A DNA stretch of 64,000 nucleotides from Catalinimonas niigatensis (GTDB lineage Bacteria; Bacteroidota; Bacteroidia; Cytophagales; Cyclobacteriaceae), in NCBI RefSeq assembly GCF_030506285.1, contig NZ_CP119422.1, forward strand, positions 5,877,501 to 5,941,500, written 5' to 3'. The position numbers and the translations under genes were made by a program. Below the pieces are notes generated by a model. It was not told the origin of the DNA, searched no databases, and saw nothing but the letters and a program-made list of their open reading frames with translations. Positions 53,069 through 62,209 of the stretch are shown piece by piece; the stretch's first letter is position 1, and each line of letters begins with the position of its first letter.

Positions 53069-53103
53069 AAAAACGCTGTACAATGAGTTTGTACAGCGTT
53101 TTT
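53069..53103. terminator. Bidirectional terminator
   Basis: A 15-bp stem centred on AACGCTGTACAA / TTGTACAGCGTT with a 5-base loop (53084-53088), flanked by A-run and T-run, between the convergent receiver-like and TonB-receptor-like genes. Confidence 0.9.
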
Positions 53104-53118
53104 CTTGTTTAAACTTAT

Positions 53119-55566
53119 TTAGTTGGCTCTTTGTCTCAGATCATCAGAAGCAGTACCCCGGCTGCGTGCCTGTTTGACCTTATCATTCCCAAAACGATAG
53201 GAGAGGTTGAGCATAAAAACCCTGGATTCCCATTTATTTTTCACTACAGTATCAATATCACCTTGCAGCACATTGACCCTGTTATTTCGGATATTGAAAA
53301 CGTCATCCAGACTGGCTTGTATTTTTAGCTTACCCAGAGATTTGGAAACGCCGGCGTCTACCTGATACTGTTCCTGAATTTCAAAAATACCCCAAAGCTG
53401 AGGAGACTGATACATCCCCATAATTTCCAGTTTTACATCGCCGGGAAGGGTAAATGTATTCTGGGCACGTGCCGTATAGCTCCACTGACTTTTATTGATC
53501 TGATCGCCTTCAGAAAAAGGAGACTCTACAATGTTATGAAAGCCGGTCAGGTTCAGGTTCAACATCCACCATTGAGTAATAGGCAGGGGGGCAGCAATAT
53601 TGGCACTATAGTTTTTTTGCTTATCCAGGTTCACCGTAGTCTGGTATGTCTTTTGGCTGGCTTCGTCCTGCTCCAGCACCTGCGTGATGGCATCAGTGGT
53701 TTCGTTATAATTCAGAGTTAGGAATACAGTACTTTTGAAACCATAGTTAAGTCCGTAGGCATTGGTATACTGAGGATTGAGGAAAGGATTCCCTCTTTCA
53801 AATGTGAAAGCATCCAGGAAAAATTCAAAAGGATTCAGATTGCCATAGTTAGGACGGTCAATTCTTCGGCTGTAAGAAAGTGCAAAGCTGTGTATTTCAG
53901 ACATGGTATAGGATACACTCGCACTGGGGAAAAGATTGAAATACTGACGTTCAGCAGCACTGTCCAGGGTCACAGAATAGCCTTTGGATGAAGTATATTC
54001 TCCTCTAAGTCCTGCCTGAATATTCCAGGCGTCATTGAATTTTTTGCTGACATTTACATAACCTGCATTGATGGTTTCATCATACTGAAAACGGTTACTT
54101 CTAAGGGTATCCTTTTGCAAAACCTCTCCTTCCAGTGTATTGAAATCCAGATTATTGTCTGTAGCCACATTGCTGGTTTTCAATCCGGTTTCCAGGCCCC
54201 ATCTTCCGAAAATGGTAGCTGTATAATCAGTTTTGATAGCAAGGATATCAATGTTAGTGTTCATATTGGTACGTACCAATAAAGGAGGCTCAGAAGTAGT
54301 GCCTTCGTTGCTGAAGTAGAAATTATCGTTCTTTTGATAATTTTCTCTATCCCAAATCGCATAGTCTGCATCAAAACTAAGCTGGCTGCCATTGCTGAGT
54401 TCCTGTTTAAAGTTCAGATTGTACGTGATATTGTTCCACGCATTACCTGAACGGTTTGAAGCATTTAGCCCATCAAAAGGGTTATTATATTCTCCACCCA
54501 GTAATGTTGTATTTTTGGCATCACCATTCCAGTTACCAAAATTTCCACTGACTAATACTCCAATCGTGCTTTTAGGGGCAACATACCAATCAGCGCCTGT
54601 CCTGAAGTTATTGCTATGCACCCAGTTGATCATTCTGGAAGACTGATCAAAAGTAGTAATGGCAGGTTCTCCATTTTCATTTTCAAAAGGAATATTGCGG
54701 AAGATATCCGTATTGCTAAAACGTTTGGCGTAATAGTGGCTGTAGTTACCAAAGAGATTGATCTTTTCAGAACGGAAGTTCAGGTTAAGGCTAGGGTTAA
54801 GTTTTGGGTATTCGCCATAGCCTGCTCCCAAGCTGACATTGCCATTAAAACCCAGATCAGCAGATTTTTTCCTCACAATATTGATAATTCCCGCATTGCC
54901 GGCAGCATCATATTTGGCAGGAGGGTTATCCATGATCTCAATCTTTGAAATATTTTCAGCAGAAGTACTTTCCAAAAGCTGGGATAGGTCACTGTCAGAA
55001 AGATAAGTGGGTTTACCATCCAGATAGACCAGCACATTGGCCTTTCCTTTTACACTAATATTGCCATCTTGGTCTACCGTCACACCCGGAGATTTTTCCA
55101 GTACTTCAAGTGCAGTACCATTCTGAAGGATAGGACTGAACTCTACATTGACCACCAGGGCATTAGGCGTTACTTCCAGCATAGGTTTGGCGGCAGATAC
55201 TACCACTTCACTAAGTTCGGTGGTAGACTCAATCATCCGGATATCATTGAATACCAGATTCTTATTGATTTTCATTGCCTCAGAATAATAACTATCATAA
55301 CCTACCATCTGTGAAGAGACCAGGTAATTACCCTGCGCTACATTTTCTAATGCAAAATGTCCTGTGGTATCCGTAATGGTTCCTTTAACAAGAGAAGAGT
55401 CCTGGACATTGAGTAATAAAACATTCGCAAAAGGTACGGCTTCGTTTTTTTCATCTTTTACTTTGCCACTGAGCTGATGCTGCGCTTGCAGGGACGAGAT
55501 CATGAAACAAAATAAAAATATGAAGCTTAGACTTCGTCTTAAGTTAGTAAAAGTTAGTGTTAGCAT
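53119..55566 (-). CDS. Outer-membrane TonB-dependent-receptor-like beta-barrel with carboxypeptidase-regulatory domain
   Basis: An 815-residue outer-membrane protein. A signal peptide (about 1-28) is followed by a CarboxypepD_reg domain (LSGKVKDEKNEAVPFANVLLLNV ... GYDSYYSE), a plug-like domain (SEVVVSAAKPMLEVTPNALVV ... ALEVLEKSPGVTVDQDGNISVKG ... NAGIINIVRKK) and a beta-barrel rich in aromatic strands, ending MLNLSYRFG followed by a short basic tail. This is the outer membrane beta-barrel family common in Bacteroidota. No SusD or TonB partner is adjacent. The substrate is unknown. Confidence 0.9.
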   Translation of the reverse strand: MLTLTFTNLRRSLSFIFLFCFMISSLQAQHQLSGKVKDEKNEAVPFANVLLLNVQDSSLVKGTITDTTGHFALENVAQGNYLVSSQMVGYDSYYSEAMKINKNLVFNDIRMIESTTELSEVVVSAAKPMLEVTPNALVVNVEFSPILQNGTALEVLEKSPGVTVDQDGNISVKGKANVLVYLDGKPTYLSDSDLSQLLESTSAENISKIEIMDNPPAKYDAAGNAGIINIVRKKSADLGFNGNVSLGAGYGEYPKLNPSLNLNFRSEKINLFGNYSHYYAKRFSNTDIFRNIPFENENGEPAITTFDQSSRMINWVHSNNFRTGADWYVAPKSTIGVLVSGNFGNWNGDAKNTTLLGGEYNNPFDGLNASNRSGNAWNNITYNLNFKQELSNGSQLSFDADYAIWDRENYQKNDNFYFSNEGTTSEPPLLVRTNMNTNIDILAIKTDYTATIFGRWGLETGLKTSNVATDNNLDFNTLEGEVLQKDTLRSNRFQYDETINAGYVNVSKKFNDAWNIQAGLRGEYTSSKGYSVTLDSAAERQYFNLFPSASVSYTMSEIHSFALSYSRRIDRPNYGNLNPFEFFLDAFTFERGNPFLNPQYTNAYGLNYGFKSTVFLTLNYNETTDAITQVLEQDEASQKTYQTTVNLDKQKNYSANIAAPLPITQWWMLNLNLTGFHNIVESPFSEGDQINKSQWSYTARAQNTFTLPGDVKLEIMGMYQSPQLWGIFEIQEQYQVDAGVSKSLGKLKIQASLDDVFNIRNNRVNVLQGDIDTVVKNKWESRVFMLNLSYRFGNDKVKQARSRGTASDDLRQRAN

Positions 55567-55948
55567 TCTTTTGGTAATTTGGGTAAATGTTATTTTCTAT
55601 TGAGTCCGCTTTTCTAAAAAAATGTTGCATCAATTTTAGCGTTCGGAATCTGGATACTACCCAGTACTAGGTCAACAACAGTACCACTTAGTTGAAAAGA
55701 GAAGTAAATCAATTGGAAACATTCCGGCAGACACTTTCTTTAAGAGAGATGTAAATAATTGATAAAGAGTTGCTTGCGAAATTAATTTTTGGTAAAAATA
55801 ATTTTTATTGAAGCATTTATCAGCTAGGAAATTCATTTATAGAAACCAGTCATGTTGTTCGCAAGTGTACAGAAGGTGTGCGGTATCGTACAAAGAATGC
55901 TTGTATACTTTTATTAGATAGGAGAGAAGTAAAACGTTGAAAACTGAT
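55567..55948. other. Intergenic, no gene recognised
   Basis: About 380 bases of AT-rich sequence with no supportable gene. No paired box. Confidence 0.55.
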
Positions 55949-56473
55949 TTAGTCAATTTCTTTTAACTCCTCTTCAGTATAATCTTTAATGGTGGTATTG
56001 ATAGTAAGATGGGTACTCAGGATAATGTCAGATGTTAATTTTGCTTTTACTTTCTTCAACGTAGACACAACTTTTGCTTTGTTGTCATTGCTAAGTAAAT
56101 GCACATCATCTACATCAAATCGGATATAGGCATTGTACTCTGTACCGTATTTGGTCATGGATGAAGCTCTTGAATTGACCGTCTGGCTGTATTGGTTCTT
56201 GTTCAAAAATAAACCGTCAATGCTGCCAAATTTAGCCTTTTTACCCTTCCTGAAGCCGGCAATCCAGAGATGATCATGGTAGGTTTGATTGGTGAGATTG
56301 ATTTCCAGCCGATAACGGGCTGTAATGATGAGCAGTCCGAGCAGGAGAAGAGGAATACCCAGCAGGACTTGCGGGAGTAACAAAGCAAGACCGGCAATGC
56401 AAAAGACGATACCCAGCATGCGCATGATAAAAGGAAAATAGTATCCCAGATTGATGTGTATCCTGTTTTTCAT
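55949..56473 (-). CDS. Small membrane protein of unknown function
   Basis: A 174-residue protein with two adjacent hydrophobic segments (about residues 13-52: FIMRMLGIVFCIAGLALLL and LGIPLLLLGLLIITA), followed by a cytosolic beta-rich part (YRLEINLTNQTYHDHLWIAG, YIRFDVDDVHLLSN) that could be PH-like. The frame is open to ATG 56527, but MKNRIHINLGYY at 56473 is a better start because the upstream residues look like random sequence. It is downstream of the FtsX-type permease on the same strand by 73 bp. Confidence 0.65.
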   Translation of the reverse strand: MKNRIHINLGYYFPFIMRMLGIVFCIAGLALLLPQVLLGIPLLLLGLLIITARYRLEINLTNQTYHDHLWIAGFRKGKKAKFGSIDGLFLNKNQYSQTVNSRASSMTKYGTEYNAYIRFDVDDVHLLSNDNKAKVVSTLKKVKAKLTSDIILSTHLTINTTIKDYTEEELKEID

Positions 56474-56546
56474 GGCAGAATATAATAAATAATGAGTAAT
56501 GAAGAATGCTGAGTTTCCATTAGTCATTCATCACTTATCATCAAAA

Positions 56547-59174
56547 TCATTCATATCGCAGTGCATCTGCCGGATTGGCTATGGCTGCTCTGAAGGAACG
56601 GTAATAGATCGTGAGCAAGGCAATGGTTAAGGAAGCCATCAAAGTCAAAATAAATATACTGACAGTTGGATCTATTCTTTCGGGAAGTTCCATCAGAAAG
56701 ATCTGTCCCATATAGTATCCTGCCGGAGCGGCAATGACAAAGGCAATTACAATGAGCAGCAGGGATTCTTTGGTAAACATTACAATAATCTGAGAGATGC
56801 TGGCCCCCAATACTTTTCGGATGCCCACTTCTTTGGTGCGTTGCACAGCCATAAAAGAAATCAATCCATACAGCCCCATGCATCCGATAAAGATCGCCAG
56901 AAAGGCGAAAGGCTCCAGAAGACCAATCATATTGTTAAGGAAGCTGTACTGACGATCCAGGGCTTCATCTAAAAACTGATAATTGTACAGATATTCCGGA
57001 AAGTACCTTTCCCACATGCCTTCCATAAGCTGAATCGTCTCTGCAAAGTGTTGAGGAGCTACCTGGACGGCCACTGCCTTAAACTTTGAAGGATCGTATT
57101 GTACTACCAGTGGGTCAATTTTGCTGCTGAGCGCCTGGGTATAAAAATCTTGGATAACTCCTCTGACCAGCACTTCTTTTCCATCCATCGTAAAAACGTT
57201 GCCTATAGCTTCTTCAGGCTTTTCTATTCCCAATGCTTTGATCAAACTCTGGTTGACAATGACTTCATCCAATGGGTTGTTCTGATCTTCAGAAAAATTA
57301 CTACCCGCCAGCAGCTCCCGTTCAAAAAATTGAACATACTGTTCATCCCCGTAGTGGACCACTCCCTGAGTTTTAAAATCTTCTCCCGCATCCCCGTAAA
57401 ATGTTATTCCTTGGGCATTGAGACTGGCTCCACCCCAACCTAAAGTCACATTCTGAATATTGGAGTTTTGTGCCAGTTGCTGTTTGAAAGCCTTAATGTT
57501 TGTAGTGGTATCCGGAATGTAACTGAAAATAATAGCTTCCGCATCAAAACCTAAAGGTCTTTCTTTCAAATCATTGAGTTGCTGGATCACAATGACGGTT
57601 ATCAGAATAAGGATTTGTGCGCCAAAAAACTGAGTGATGACCAATCCGCGGCGTAAGTTCAACCCTTTAGGTTTGCCTGTGCTGATTTTACCTTTTAGCG
57701 CCTTGACCGGTACGAAACCCGATAATACAAAAGCGGGATAAAAACCAGCGAGCAAAGTGATCAGAAGAACAATGCCTATAAGAAACAGCAGTATGGAAGG
57801 TTGCTGAAAAAAATCAAAGTTGAGATAGTCACGACGGGCATCAGCATTCATTATACGCATAGGAATTTTGGCCAGTGCCAAACCTGCGATGACGGCAATA
57901 CAGGTAATGACAAAAGCTTCGCTCATGTATTGCAGTATCAACTGAAAACGGCTGCTGCCCATGGTTTTCCGAATGCCCACTTCCCTGGCCCGGGTCAATG
58001 ATTGAGCAGTCGCCAGGTTAATAAAATTGATGCAGGCGATGAAGGCAATCATACCCGCCATAACGGAAAGAATGATCATGAGAGGAAGAGGAAAATCATA
58101 AGTGAAACTGTTATAGTTGCCATTTTTGTCATGATTGTTGCCCAAATGCATTAAATGAAAGGAAGTATTCTTAGCAGTTTCTTCAGGAAGATATTTATGA
58201 ATCATCTTATCCAATTGTTGGTCAATCTGCTCAGTATTTAACCCTTGATCCAAAACAAAAAAAGTGGCGCCCCAGCCTACCCACTCCCAATTATCCACAC
58301 TTTCTGGGACATAGGCTGGAAGAGATGGATAAGAAATCAGCATGGAGTAGGGCATATCGGTGTTGTAGGGTGGAGCTTCCAATATGCCATTGACTTTGAG
58401 GGTGAGTTTGTTGTCAAATAAAAAAGTAGTATCCATCGCCTTATCTACGCCTCCAAGATACTTCTCAGCAAACTGATCAGTGACCACCACGGTATTAGGT
58501 TGATCAAAAGCATTATCCGGATTGCCAGCTAGCCATTGGCCATCAAAGACATCAAAGTAAGCACTATCCACAAAGAAGGCATGCTCTCCTTCATACAGTT
58601 GCTCACCTACTTTAAATTGAAAACTCCAGTTATGATGCATACTGGTCACGGCTTCCAGTCCACTCACTTCAGCCCGCATGGCTTCACCCAAAGGATAAAA
58701 ATTATAACCATTCAATTGCATTCCATCTGCATTTTGCTGGTTGAGATTTACTCGGTAAACCTGTTCTGCTTTGCTATGGTAATCATCAAAAGAAGTTTCA
58801 AAACGTACCAGCACAAAAATGGCCACACAGCAGGCTATCCCCAAGGCCAGGCCCAGTACATTGATGGCTGCATAGGTTTTGTTTTTGCTCAGATTTCTGA
58901 AAGCGGTGAGGAAGAAGTTGCGGAGCATGGCGCTGTGATTTAGCGGTGGATAAGTGGAAAAGGAATATGTTCTGGCTTTTCTGAAAGTCACCGGATTGCA
59001 GAAGCGAAGCACTTCATACACATAGTCCCTTCGGGCCTGGGCAAAGCCTGCTGTCTCTGCTGTTCTGTAAAAATTCTCCAGTAAATCGCCTTCAATCTCT
59101 TCCAGTACCATCACCGGACAGTACCAGTGTAGTAACTTCTCTGCCCAGCGGGGTGGGTGCTGCTTCTCCTTCAT
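56547..59174 (-). CDS. FtsX/MacB-type ABC transporter permease with N-terminal prefix domain
   Basis: An 875-residue protein. The N-terminal 80 residues (PPRWAEKLLHWYCPVMVLEEIEGDLLENF) are the permease prefix domain found in PadR-linked permeases. Then a first TM helix (NVLGLALGIACCVAIFVLV), a large MacB_PCD periplasmic domain, three TM helices with AREVGIRKTMGSSRFQL, a second MacB_PCD and three final TM helices with TKEVGIRKVLGASISQI. The repeated E-V-G-I-R-K motif is typical of FtsX. No ATPase gene is visible nearby. It overlaps the PadR gene by 4 bp. Confidence 0.9.
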   Translation of the reverse strand: MKEKQHPPRWAEKLLHWYCPVMVLEEIEGDLLENFYRTAETAGFAQARRDYVYEVLRFCNPVTFRKARTYSFSTYPPLNHSAMLRNFFLTAFRNLSKNKTYAAINVLGLALGIACCVAIFVLVRFETSFDDYHSKAEQVYRVNLNQQNADGMQLNGYNFYPLGEAMRAEVSGLEAVTSMHHNWSFQFKVGEQLYEGEHAFFVDSAYFDVFDGQWLAGNPDNAFDQPNTVVVTDQFAEKYLGGVDKAMDTTFLFDNKLTLKVNGILEAPPYNTDMPYSMLISYPSLPAYVPESVDNWEWVGWGATFFVLDQGLNTEQIDQQLDKMIHKYLPEETAKNTSFHLMHLGNNHDKNGNYNSFTYDFPLPLMIILSVMAGMIAFIACINFINLATAQSLTRAREVGIRKTMGSSRFQLILQYMSEAFVITCIAVIAGLALAKIPMRIMNADARRDYLNFDFFQQPSILLFLIGIVLLITLLAGFYPAFVLSGFVPVKALKGKISTGKPKGLNLRRGLVITQFFGAQILILITVIVIQQLNDLKERPLGFDAEAIIFSYIPDTTTNIKAFKQQLAQNSNIQNVTLGWGGASLNAQGITFYGDAGEDFKTQGVVHYGDEQYVQFFERELLAGSNFSEDQNNPLDEVIVNQSLIKALGIEKPEEAIGNVFTMDGKEVLVRGVIQDFYTQALSSKIDPLVVQYDPSKFKAVAVQVAPQHFAETIQLMEGMWERYFPEYLYNYQFLDEALDRQYSFLNNMIGLLEPFAFLAIFIGCMGLYGLISFMAVQRTKEVGIRKVLGASISQIIVMFTKESLLLIVIAFVIAAPAGYYMGQIFLMELPERIDPTVSIFILTLMASLTIALLTIYYRSFRAAIANPADALRYE

Positions 59175-59509
59175 GACTGACCGAAGTTGAATGAAGTATG
59201 GGGAATTAAATCCCAGAGGCGATTACGCATCAGTCTCACTTCATTGAGCGTAGCTTTGCCCGCTGCCGTGATGGTGTACATTCGCTTCCGCCTTCCGCCC
59301 CTTTCCTGCGTAGCGCCTCCCAAAGCAGATTTGATAAAGCCTTTCTCTTCCAGCCGGTAAAGTGCGGTATGCACCGCGCTGAGCGATACGGCACGCTCCG
59401 TCTGTTTTTCTATCTCTTCGGTGACTGTTACGCCATAGGCATTATCAAAAAGGACGCCTACCATCAGTAAGACCAGTTCTTCAAATTCACCTAAATGATT
59501 GCCTTTCAT
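59171..59509 (-). CDS. PadR family transcriptional regulator
   Basis: A 112-residue winged-helix repressor. LGEFEELVLLMVGVLFDNAYGVTVTEEIE, then LSAVHTALYRLEEKGFIKS (recognition helix and wing) and GGRRKRMYTITAAGKATL match PadR. It precedes and overlaps the prefix-domain permease, a common pair in which PadR controls the permease. The 59577-59618 inverted repeat upstream could be its operator. Confidence 0.9.
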   Translation of the reverse strand: MKGNHLGEFEELVLLMVGVLFDNAYGVTVTEEIEKQTERAVSLSAVHTALYRLEEKGFIKSALGGATQERGGRRKRMYTITAAGKATLNEVRLMRNRLWDLIPHTSFNFGQS

Positions 59510-59576
59510 GAGATCTATGTATTTCCTTCATAAATGTAAAAGAAATATCTGAAATAACAAGTCAAAGGATAATCAG

Positions 59577-59618
59577 GAATCATGATGAACAACTAATGAT
59601 TAGAATTCATCATGATTC
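59577..59618. repeat. 13-bp inverted repeat upstream of padR
   Basis: GAATCATGATGAA (59577-59589) and its perfect reverse complement (59606-59618) flank a 16-base spacer, 68 bp upstream of the padR start and 20 bp past the stop of the next permease gene. Operator or weak terminator; no T-run follows. Confidence 0.6.
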
Positions 59619-59638
59619 ACCCCTTATTGTGTGTTTAT

Positions 59639-62062
59639 TTATTCATATCGGAGGGATTTGGCGGGATCAGCCAGGGCAGCCCTTACCGTTTGGAAGCTGA
59701 TGGTAAACAGAGCGATCAGCAATACCAGTATCACCGGCACCAATAGCAACCACCAGGCAATCTCTATGCGGAAAGCATAATCGGAGAGCCAGGAATCCAT
59801 CACAAAGTAAACCAGCGGCAATGTCACTAAGCTGGCGATGATGACCAGCAGCACAAAGTCTTTGGAAAGCAAAGCGACAATGCCTGATACGGAAGAACCC
59901 AGCACTTTGCGGATGCCAATCTCTTTGGTTTTTTGCACCGCCATAAAGGAAGATAAACCAAACAGACCCAGACAGGCTACAAAGATGGCCAGCAGGGCAA
60001 AAAAGCCAAAGGTCTGTCCGAAGCGGAGATCTGACTGATATTGTTTGTTGAAATGATCATCCAGAAAGAAATAACTGAAAGGATTTCCCGGAAAGAAATT
60101 ATCCCATACCTGGTTGGCAGTCGCAATGGTTTCGGGCAGATGGGCTGTTTCTACTTTGAGCGAAAAAAAGCTTCTGCTGGCAGGGATAAGCCGGAAGATG
60201 AGCGGATCAAAGTTGGCTTTGAGCGATTCCTGATGGTAATCTTTGACTACTCCCACAATTTTGAAGGTGTCGCCCCAGAAAAAGATTTCCTCATTCAGGG
60301 CAGCTTCGGCTTCATCAAAACCTAATAGTTTCACCGCAGATTCGTTGAAAAGTACGGCGGATTCATCGGTTCCAAAATCACGGGAGAAGTTTCTGCCTTC
60401 CACTATTTCCAGTTGAAAAGCGTCCAGAAAATCATAATCAATACCGATGACTCTGTATTGATTACTTTCACTATCATCCTGCGCAATGAGTTTGATACCT
60501 CCGGCGTTCCATCCCGGCTTGTTGCCTGGCACAGCGGTAGAAGCTGTGGCTGCTTTGATGGAAGAATTGCGGGTCAGTGCTGCTTTGAAAGACTCTACCC
60601 GGTCGGCATAGACCGAATCATCCACTACGCTAGGGGCTTCAATGACTAAAGTCTGGTCAATGGCTACGCCCAGTTCCTGATCCTGCATGTACATGATCTG
60701 TTGGTAAACGATGAGCGTGCCGGCAATCAGAAATACCGATGCGGCAAACTGCAATACCACCAGTGTTTTTCTGAGCATTACTCCATTTTTGGAAGTACTC
60801 ATTTTACCTTTCAATACCTGTACCGGTCTGAAAGCAGAAAGCACAAAAGCCGGGTAAATGCCTGAAAAGAAAGCGCCAATGACAAAAATACCCAGCAAGA
60901 ACCACCAGAAGGAGGCCGTAAGAAAGAGGGAAAGTGTCAGTTCCTGACCGATAAGGCTGCTGAAGTAACGGTAAGACACCAGCACCAGCACAATGGCGAT
61001 GATGACGGCCAGCACATTGAGCAAGACAGACTCAGCCATAAACTGCCGAATCAGTTGGGTGCGTTGTGAGCCCATCACCTTGCGGATGCCCACCTCTTTG
61101 GCCCGATCCACAGACTTGGCGGTAGATAAATTGATGTAATTGACCCAGGCAATCAGGATGATAAAAATTGCAATGATCAGCAGGGCATATACAGCCTCTT
61201 GATCTCCATTCACTTCGGCTTCCATCATGTAATTGGATGTAAGGTGAATGTCGGTGAGGGGTTGTAAATAGAAATCCATGTCAGAATCATATGCAGCCAA
61301 TTCTTCACCAGCTTTGGCTTCTATCAAGGCTGGTATCTTTGCTTCCAATGCTTTGGGATCGGTGCCATCCTTCAGCTTGAGGTAGGTATAAAAACCATCC
61401 CACTGCCAGGCAGTAATGACTTCTTCGCCCGCCCAGCCTACAAAAGTGGAGTAGGAGAAGAGAAAGTCAAATTTCAGGTGAGAGTTTTCAGGAATGTCTT
61501 GGAAGACGCCGGTGATTTCGTATTCATTCTGATCATTGACACTGATTCTTTTGCCTATAGGATCTTCTTCACCAAAATAACGCTGGGCAGCAGCCTGAGA
61601 AATAACTGCGGTATAAGGTTTTTCCAGTGCAGTGGCTTCATCTCCCTGCAGCAGATCAAAAGAAAACATGGGCAGGAAGGAAGCGGTGGCAAAATACATT
61701 TTCTCCTCTTTGTGACGGACAGGTCCGCCGGTGGCTTCTTTGTAAATCACCACACCTCCAGTAGGACGAAGCGTAGCATACTCTTCTACTTCTTCAAAAC
61801 CCTCCTTGAGTTCGTAACCGGCTGCACCACAACCCGCGGCCCATTCGGTTGTTAGTACCCCTTTGTTGTAGCGGTTCTGCTTGACACGGTAAAGATTTTC
61901 TTTGTTGGCGTGAAAGTCGTCGTAGCTTAGTTCCCACTGCACATATTGCAGGATGAGCAGGCATGCAGCGATGCCGATGGCAAGTCCGAGGATGTTGATG
62001 AATGAAAAAACCTTGTTTTTGAGCAGGTTTCTCAGCGCGATGGTGAAATAGTTTTTGATCAT
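59639..62062 (-). CDS. FtsX/MacB-type ABC transporter permease
   Basis: An 807-residue protein with the same layout as its neighbours but without the prefix domain. N-terminal TM (NKVFSFINILGLAIGIAACLLIL), MacB_PCD domain, TM block with AKEVGIRKVMGSQRTQL, a second MacB_PCD and a final TM block with TKEIGIRKVLGSSVSGI. Likely in the cytoplasmic membrane, perhaps part of a peptide or antimicrobial resistance system. The ATPase must be elsewhere. Confidence 0.9.
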   Translation of the reverse strand: MIKNYFTIALRNLLKNKVFSFINILGLAIGIAACLLILQYVQWELSYDDFHANKENLYRVKQNRYNKGVLTTEWAAGCGAAGYELKEGFEEVEEYATLRPTGGVVIYKEATGGPVRHKEEKMYFATASFLPMFSFDLLQGDEATALEKPYTAVISQAAAQRYFGEEDPIGKRISVNDQNEYEITGVFQDIPENSHLKFDFLFSYSTFVGWAGEEVITAWQWDGFYTYLKLKDGTDPKALEAKIPALIEAKAGEELAAYDSDMDFYLQPLTDIHLTSNYMMEAEVNGDQEAVYALLIIAIFIILIAWVNYINLSTAKSVDRAKEVGIRKVMGSQRTQLIRQFMAESVLLNVLAVIIAIVLVLVSYRYFSSLIGQELTLSLFLTASFWWFLLGIFVIGAFFSGIYPAFVLSAFRPVQVLKGKMSTSKNGVMLRKTLVVLQFAASVFLIAGTLIVYQQIMYMQDQELGVAIDQTLVIEAPSVVDDSVYADRVESFKAALTRNSSIKAATASTAVPGNKPGWNAGGIKLIAQDDSESNQYRVIGIDYDFLDAFQLEIVEGRNFSRDFGTDESAVLFNESAVKLLGFDEAEAALNEEIFFWGDTFKIVGVVKDYHQESLKANFDPLIFRLIPASRSFFSLKVETAHLPETIATANQVWDNFFPGNPFSYFFLDDHFNKQYQSDLRFGQTFGFFALLAIFVACLGLFGLSSFMAVQKTKEIGIRKVLGSSVSGIVALLSKDFVLLVIIASLVTLPLVYFVMDSWLSDYAFRIEIAWWLLLVPVILVLLIALFTISFQTVRAALADPAKSLRYE

Positions 62063-62209
62063 ATGGGTAGAAGAGTCTGGTAGTACGATGAAGACGAGCC
62101 TTTCAAAAAATCATTACAGTAGACTCCCAAAATTTCAAAAGGTTACAAAAGTTAGTGAATAAGGATGAATAATTGATGAAAGCCCAGGATTAATCACTCA
62201 TCATCAAAG

